Source of the DNA: Burkholderia diffusa
Lineage (GTDB): Bacteria; Pseudomonadota; Gammaproteobacteria; Burkholderiales; Burkholderiaceae
DNA: 64,000 nt
Reading direction: 5' to 3'
Assembly (NCBI RefSeq): GCF_902499115.1
Contig: NZ_CABVPN010000030.1
Location: 37,866-101,865, forward strand
The translations under genes were made by a program, and so were the position numbers. Positions 61,657 through 64,000 of this stretch are shown here, piece after piece. The first letter of the stretch is position 1; each line of letters starts with the position of its first letter. The notes beneath the pieces are model-generated. The model saw nothing but the letters and a program-made list of their open reading frames with translations. It was not told the DNA's origin and searched no databases.

Positions 61657-62403
61657 TCAGTTGGTGGTGGTCGTGCCGCCGGACGACGACGACGCGGTGT
61701 TCGGGAAGATCGACGCGACCTGGGTCAAGCCCACCGTCGTGCCGTTCGACAGCACGAGCCCCGCCGTGCCGTCGGCCTGCTTGATCACGCTCTGCACTTG
61801 CGCGGCCGCGAGCACGGTCGGCGCATACGTCTTGCCGTCCGAGCCCGTGTACTGCGCGCTCACGGTGTAGTTGCCGTCGGGCAGCGCGTTGCCGGCCGCG
61901 TCCGTCGGCGTCCAGTTGAACGGCACCGTGCCGGCCGACTGCTTGCCCGCGTCGATCGTGTTGACGACGGCGCCCGAGCTGTTCTTCACGGTGATCGTCA
62001 GGTTCGACACGTCGCTCGTGAGCGACACGCCGAACGGCGACGCCGCGCCGCTCTTCACCGCGACGCTGTTGCCCGGCGCGAGCACGTTCGTGCCGATCAG
62101 CAGCGCGGCCTGCGTCTGCTGCCCGGCCGCGAGCTGGGTCGACAGCGACGTGAGCGACGTGTTCAGCTGCGCGATGCCGCTCACCGTGTTGATCTGCGCG
62201 AGCTGCGACGTCATCTGCGAGCTGTCGACCGGGCTCGTCGGATCCTGGTTCTGCAGCTGCGTGACGAGCAGCTTCAGGAACGTCGCCTGCAGATCGCTCG
62301 CCGACGTGCCGTTCGTCGACACGTTGTTGGTGTTCATCGTGTCGGTCGGCAGGGTCGACACGTTGGTGCCGCTGCCGCCGATCGTCGTGCTGGAGGAAGT
62401 CAT
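61657..62403 (-). CDS. flgD: Flagellar hook-capping protein FlgD
   Basis: 248 residues. DLQATFLKLLVTQLQNQDPTSP, split near residues 38-59, is the FlgD signature; SQMTSQLAQINTVSGI follows, then a Tudor-like/Fn3-like tail (about 110-235). The first 30 and last 10 residues are Thr/Ser-rich. It caps the growing hook and is then replaced by FlgK. It lies 67 bases after flgC. Confidence 0.95.
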   Translation of the reverse strand: MTSSSTTIGGSGTNVSTLPTDTMNTNNVSTNGTSASDLQATFLKLLVTQLQNQDPTSPVDSSQMTSQLAQINTVSGIAQLNTSLTSLSTQLAAGQQTQAALLIGTNVLAPGNSVAVKSGAASPFGVSLTSDVSNLTITVKNSSGAVVNTIDAGKQSAGTVPFNWTPTDAAGNALPDGNYTVSAQYTGSDGKTYAPTVLAAAQVQSVIKQADGTAGLVLSNGTTVGLTQVASIFPNTASSSSGGTTTTN

Positions 62404-62470
62404 CCTGGGTGGCCTTGTTTCGGAACTGTCGGGTCTGGGTCTCGATGGGGAAGGACGCTCTGCGCGCGGC

Positions 62471-62896
62471 TTACGTGCCGATCGTCAGCGTCTTGAGCAT
62501 CAGCGTCTTCGCGGTGTTCAGCGTCTCGACGTTGGCCTGGTACGAGCGCGACGCCGAGATCATGTTCACCATCTCCTGCACCGGATCGACGTTCGGCATC
62601 TGCACGTAGCCGTTCGCGTCGGCGGCCGGGTTCGCCGGGTCGTAGGTCGACTTCATCGGCGACGGATCGTCGACCACCTTCGTCACGCGCACGCCGCCGA
62701 CGCCCTGGCCGGACGCGGTGCGCGCGCCGCCGATCGGGTCGGTGGCGAACACGACCTGCTTCGCCTTGTACGGCTTGCCGTCGGGGCCGGTCGCGCTGTC
62801 GGCGTTCGCGAGGTTCGACGCGGTGACGTTCAGGCGCTGCGATTGCGCGGACAGCGCCGAACCGGCGACGCCGAAGATGTTCATCAACGAGGGCAT
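62471..62896 (-). CDS. flgC: Flagellar proximal rod protein FlgC
   Basis: 141 residues, normal length. LMNIFGVAGSALSAQSQRLNV, split near 4-24, NLANADSATGPDG, YVQMPNVDPVQEMVNMISASRSYQANVE and the C-terminal TAKTLMLKTLTIG match FlgC closely. It starts 38 bases after the flgB stop; AGGAGCCCCC precedes the ATG. Confidence 0.97.
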   Translation of the reverse strand: MPSLMNIFGVAGSALSAQSQRLNVTASNLANADSATGPDGKPYKAKQVVFATDPIGGARTASGQGVGGVRVTKVVDDPSPMKSTYDPANPAADANGYVQMPNVDPVQEMVNMISASRSYQANVETLNTAKTLMLKTLTIGT

Positions 62897-62934
62897 GGGG
62901 GCTCCTTGTGCTCGGATACGGAAGCGGCGCGCGC

Positions 62935-63423
62935 TTACGAGTTCGTCGAGATCGCGGCGATCATCGCCTTGATCTGCTGGGTCATCACGGTCATCCCGGT
63001 TTCGTAGTGCAGCGCGTTGTTCGCGAACTGCACGCGCTCGACGTCGAGATCGACCGTGTTGCCGTCGAGCGACGGCTGCAGCGGCATCCGGTACTGCGCG
63101 CGACCGTAGTCGTCGGCCGGGCCGCCCGTCGGAATCAGCTTCGCGGTGCCGGCCATGTGGCCCGGCGCCGTCGACACCATCGTCATCCCGCTCGTCACGC
63201 CGGCCGGCTGCGCCATCGGCAACTGCGCGGCGTTGCTCGGCGCGAGGCCGCCGCCGGTCTGCTTCAGCGAGCGCGCGAGGGTCGACGCGAAATCGACGTC
63301 GCGGGCCTGGTAGCCGGGCGTGTCGGCGTTCGCGATGTTCGACGACAGCAGTTCCTGCCGATAGGCGCGCACGTCGAGCGCCTGTCGGCCGAACGCGAAT
63401 TCGGCATCGAGTTTGTCCAGCAT
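62935..63423 (-). CDS. flgB: Flagellar proximal rod protein FlgB
   Basis: 162 residues; slightly longer than the 138-residue enterobacterial form. N-terminal EFAFGRQALDVRAYRQELLSSNIANADTPGYQARDVDF is the family signature, here cut to its parts RQALDVRAYRQELLS and NIANADTPGYQARDVDF; the C-terminal ANNALHYETGMTVMTQQIK helix is present. First gene of the flgBCDEFGHIJ series. The divergent flgA starts 206 bases away. Confidence 0.96.
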   Translation of the reverse strand: MLDKLDAEFAFGRQALDVRAYRQELLSSNIANADTPGYQARDVDFASTLARSLKQTGGGLAPSNAAQLPMAQPAGVTSGMTMVSTAPGHMAGTAKLIPTGGPADDYGRAQYRMPLQPSLDGNTVDLDVERVQFANNALHYETGMTVMTQQIKAMIAAISTNS

Positions 63424-63453
63424 GTGTGCGTCTCTCCGTATGAAGCGCTGCAC

Positions 63454-63491
63454 GCCCCCTTGCGCCGGATGGCGACCCAAGGGGCTTTTTT
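63454..63491 (+). terminator. Terminator-like hairpin in the flgA-flgB divergent region
   Basis: CCCCTTG / CAAGGGG (63456-63462 and 63478-63484), with an inner CGCC-GGAT-GGCG stem, followed on the plus strand by C then T6. It points toward flgA, but no plus-strand gene lies before it for many kilobases. On the minus strand it would lie in the flgB leader. Confidence 0.7.
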
Positions 63492-63568
63492 CCATGACAG
63501 CGATGGTAGGCGTCGGGCGCAACCGGCAATCGGACGAATAACGCGGCAAAGGCCCCCTCTATTCATCG

Positions 63569-63596
63569 TTTGCGCGACGGCCCGGCTCCCTAGAAT
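63569..63596 (+). promoter_or_regulatory. Candidate promoter of flgA
   Basis: TTTGCG (63569-63574), a 16-base spacer, then TAGAAT (63591-63596), 33 bases before the flgA ATG. The -10 box is good, the -35 weak, which fits an activator-dependent (for example FlhDC-type) early flagellar promoter; the activator site is not identified. Confidence 0.5.
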
Positions 63597-63629
63597 GCGA
63601 ATCGGATCAACGGCTTCGAGGACACGGCG

Positions 63630-64000
63630 ATGACAGGCGCACTTCGCGGAAACGACGGACGCGGCACGCGCATGGCGCGTGCGTTCGCGCTCGCCGCGGC
63701 GCTGTGGCTCGCGGTGCCGCTTGCGCACGCGGACGACGGGATGATCGTGATTCCCGGACGCGGCGAGACGGCCGAGACCGCGCTCGCGCATGCGAACGCG
63801 GCGAGCGGCGGGCAGTTCGGCGGGAATGCGGGCACGGCGTCGGGTACGGGCATCGCGATGGCCGGCGGTGCGGGTGGCGCGGGCGGTGGCGCCGGCGTGA
63901 CCGGCGCGGCCTCGGCCGGCTATGCGGCGCAGCCGGCCGGCGCGATGGTCGTGACGAGCGTCCCGCCGCCGGCCGCCGTGCCGGCGCCCGCGCCGCGCCC
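63630..64000 (+). CDS. flgA: Flagellar P-ring assembly chaperone FlgA (3'-truncated)
   Basis: 123 codons present; the gene runs past the window. Signal peptide: a basic start, then a hydrophobic run AFALAAALWLAVPLAHA with cleavage about residue 34. A Gly/Ala-rich, low-complexity segment follows (about 60-105), then PPPAAVPAPAP, before any SAF/FlgA domain. GAGGA precedes the ATG at 63630. Assigned as flgA mainly because it is the exported protein divergent from flgB, as in other proteobacteria; the conserved FlgA domain would lie beyond the window end. The Gly/Ala insert is unusual compared with enterobacterial FlgA. Confidence 0.8.
   Translation, partial: MTGALRGNDGRGTRMARAFALAAALWLAVPLAHADDGMIVIPGRGETAETALAHANAASGGQFGGNAGTASGTGIAMAGGAGGAGGGAGVTGAASAGYAAQPAGAMVVTSVPPPAAVPAPAPR

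Noticed and set aside
1..64000. tRNA, rRNA, insertion sequences, prophage or integrase genes
   Set aside because: No cloverleaf-type sequence, transposase, integrase or phage structural motif was recognised; GC content and codon style are even throughout apart from short promoter regions.

Overview
The window is high-GC proteobacterial DNA with very GC-rich third codon positions. Gene content and order are those of a Burkholderia, most likely the Burkholderia cepacia complex, main chromosome: classical trimeric porins, a Spu/Puu-type polyamine island, glmU-glmS, and an flgA / flgBCDEFGHIJ / ycgR / flgKL flagellar cluster. The species call is inference from gene families and style; no alignment was run. 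I saw no rRNA, tRNA, CRISPR array, insertion sequence or prophage. Almost all of it reads as ordinary chromosomal backbone.

Layout. 1-9.9 kb: end of an HMG-CoA lyase gene, a YbaK-type deacylase, a DUF1289 protein, an EamA exporter divergent from an Lrp/AsnC regulator, a fluoroacetate/haloacetate dehalogenase, a nitronate monooxygenase-like flavoprotein, a LysR regulator, a porin, a Gly/Pro-rich exported protein and an SBF-like transporter. 9.9-12 kb: an EAL-CBS-GGDEF c-di-GMP protein preceded by a 9-bp tandem repeat. 12.3-15.5 kb: a tightly overlapping LacI regulator / AGE-family sugar isomerase / PfkB kinase operon. 15.6-19.5 kb: small proteins, a MidA-type methyltransferase, and an SDR-like protein with a broken active site followed by folB and ttcA. 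19.6-23.7 kb: glmU, glmS and two small unknown genes. 23.7-25.5 kb: a two-gene cupredoxin/FTR1 iron importer divergent from a CopZ-like copper chaperone with a CueR-type promoter.

25.5-41 kb is a polyamine island. puuC and puuR lie on the minus strand. Across a 918-base control region, on the plus strand, follow puuD (spuA), puuA (spuB), spuC, potFGHI, a DUF3138 outer-membrane protein and two tandem PuuB-like oxidases. Together they provide outer-membrane passage (inferred), ABC import, gamma-glutamylation, oxidation or transamination, aldehyde oxidation and hydrolysis to GABA.

41-49.9 kb: a CsgG / DUF4810 / DUF799 lipoprotein trio without curli genes, glutathione reductase, a small acidic protein, a second porin, a YoaK-family membrane protein, a split chromate transporter and its divergent LysR regulator. 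49.9-51.2 kb: a uracil/xanthine permease. 51.4-64 kb: flagellar rod, hook, rings and hook-filament junction genes on the minus strand, with flgA divergent and cut by the window end. Two close matches to sigma-28 (FliA) promoters precede flgKL and ycgR, which separates an early hook-basal-body operon from late genes.

The best leads are the 9-bp repeat at the c-di-GMP gene, the curli-less CsgG trio, the DUF3138 protein inside the polyamine locus, the catalytically stripped SDR beside folB, and hairpins sitting inside flagellar leaders. I found no clear-cut new defence or mobile system.
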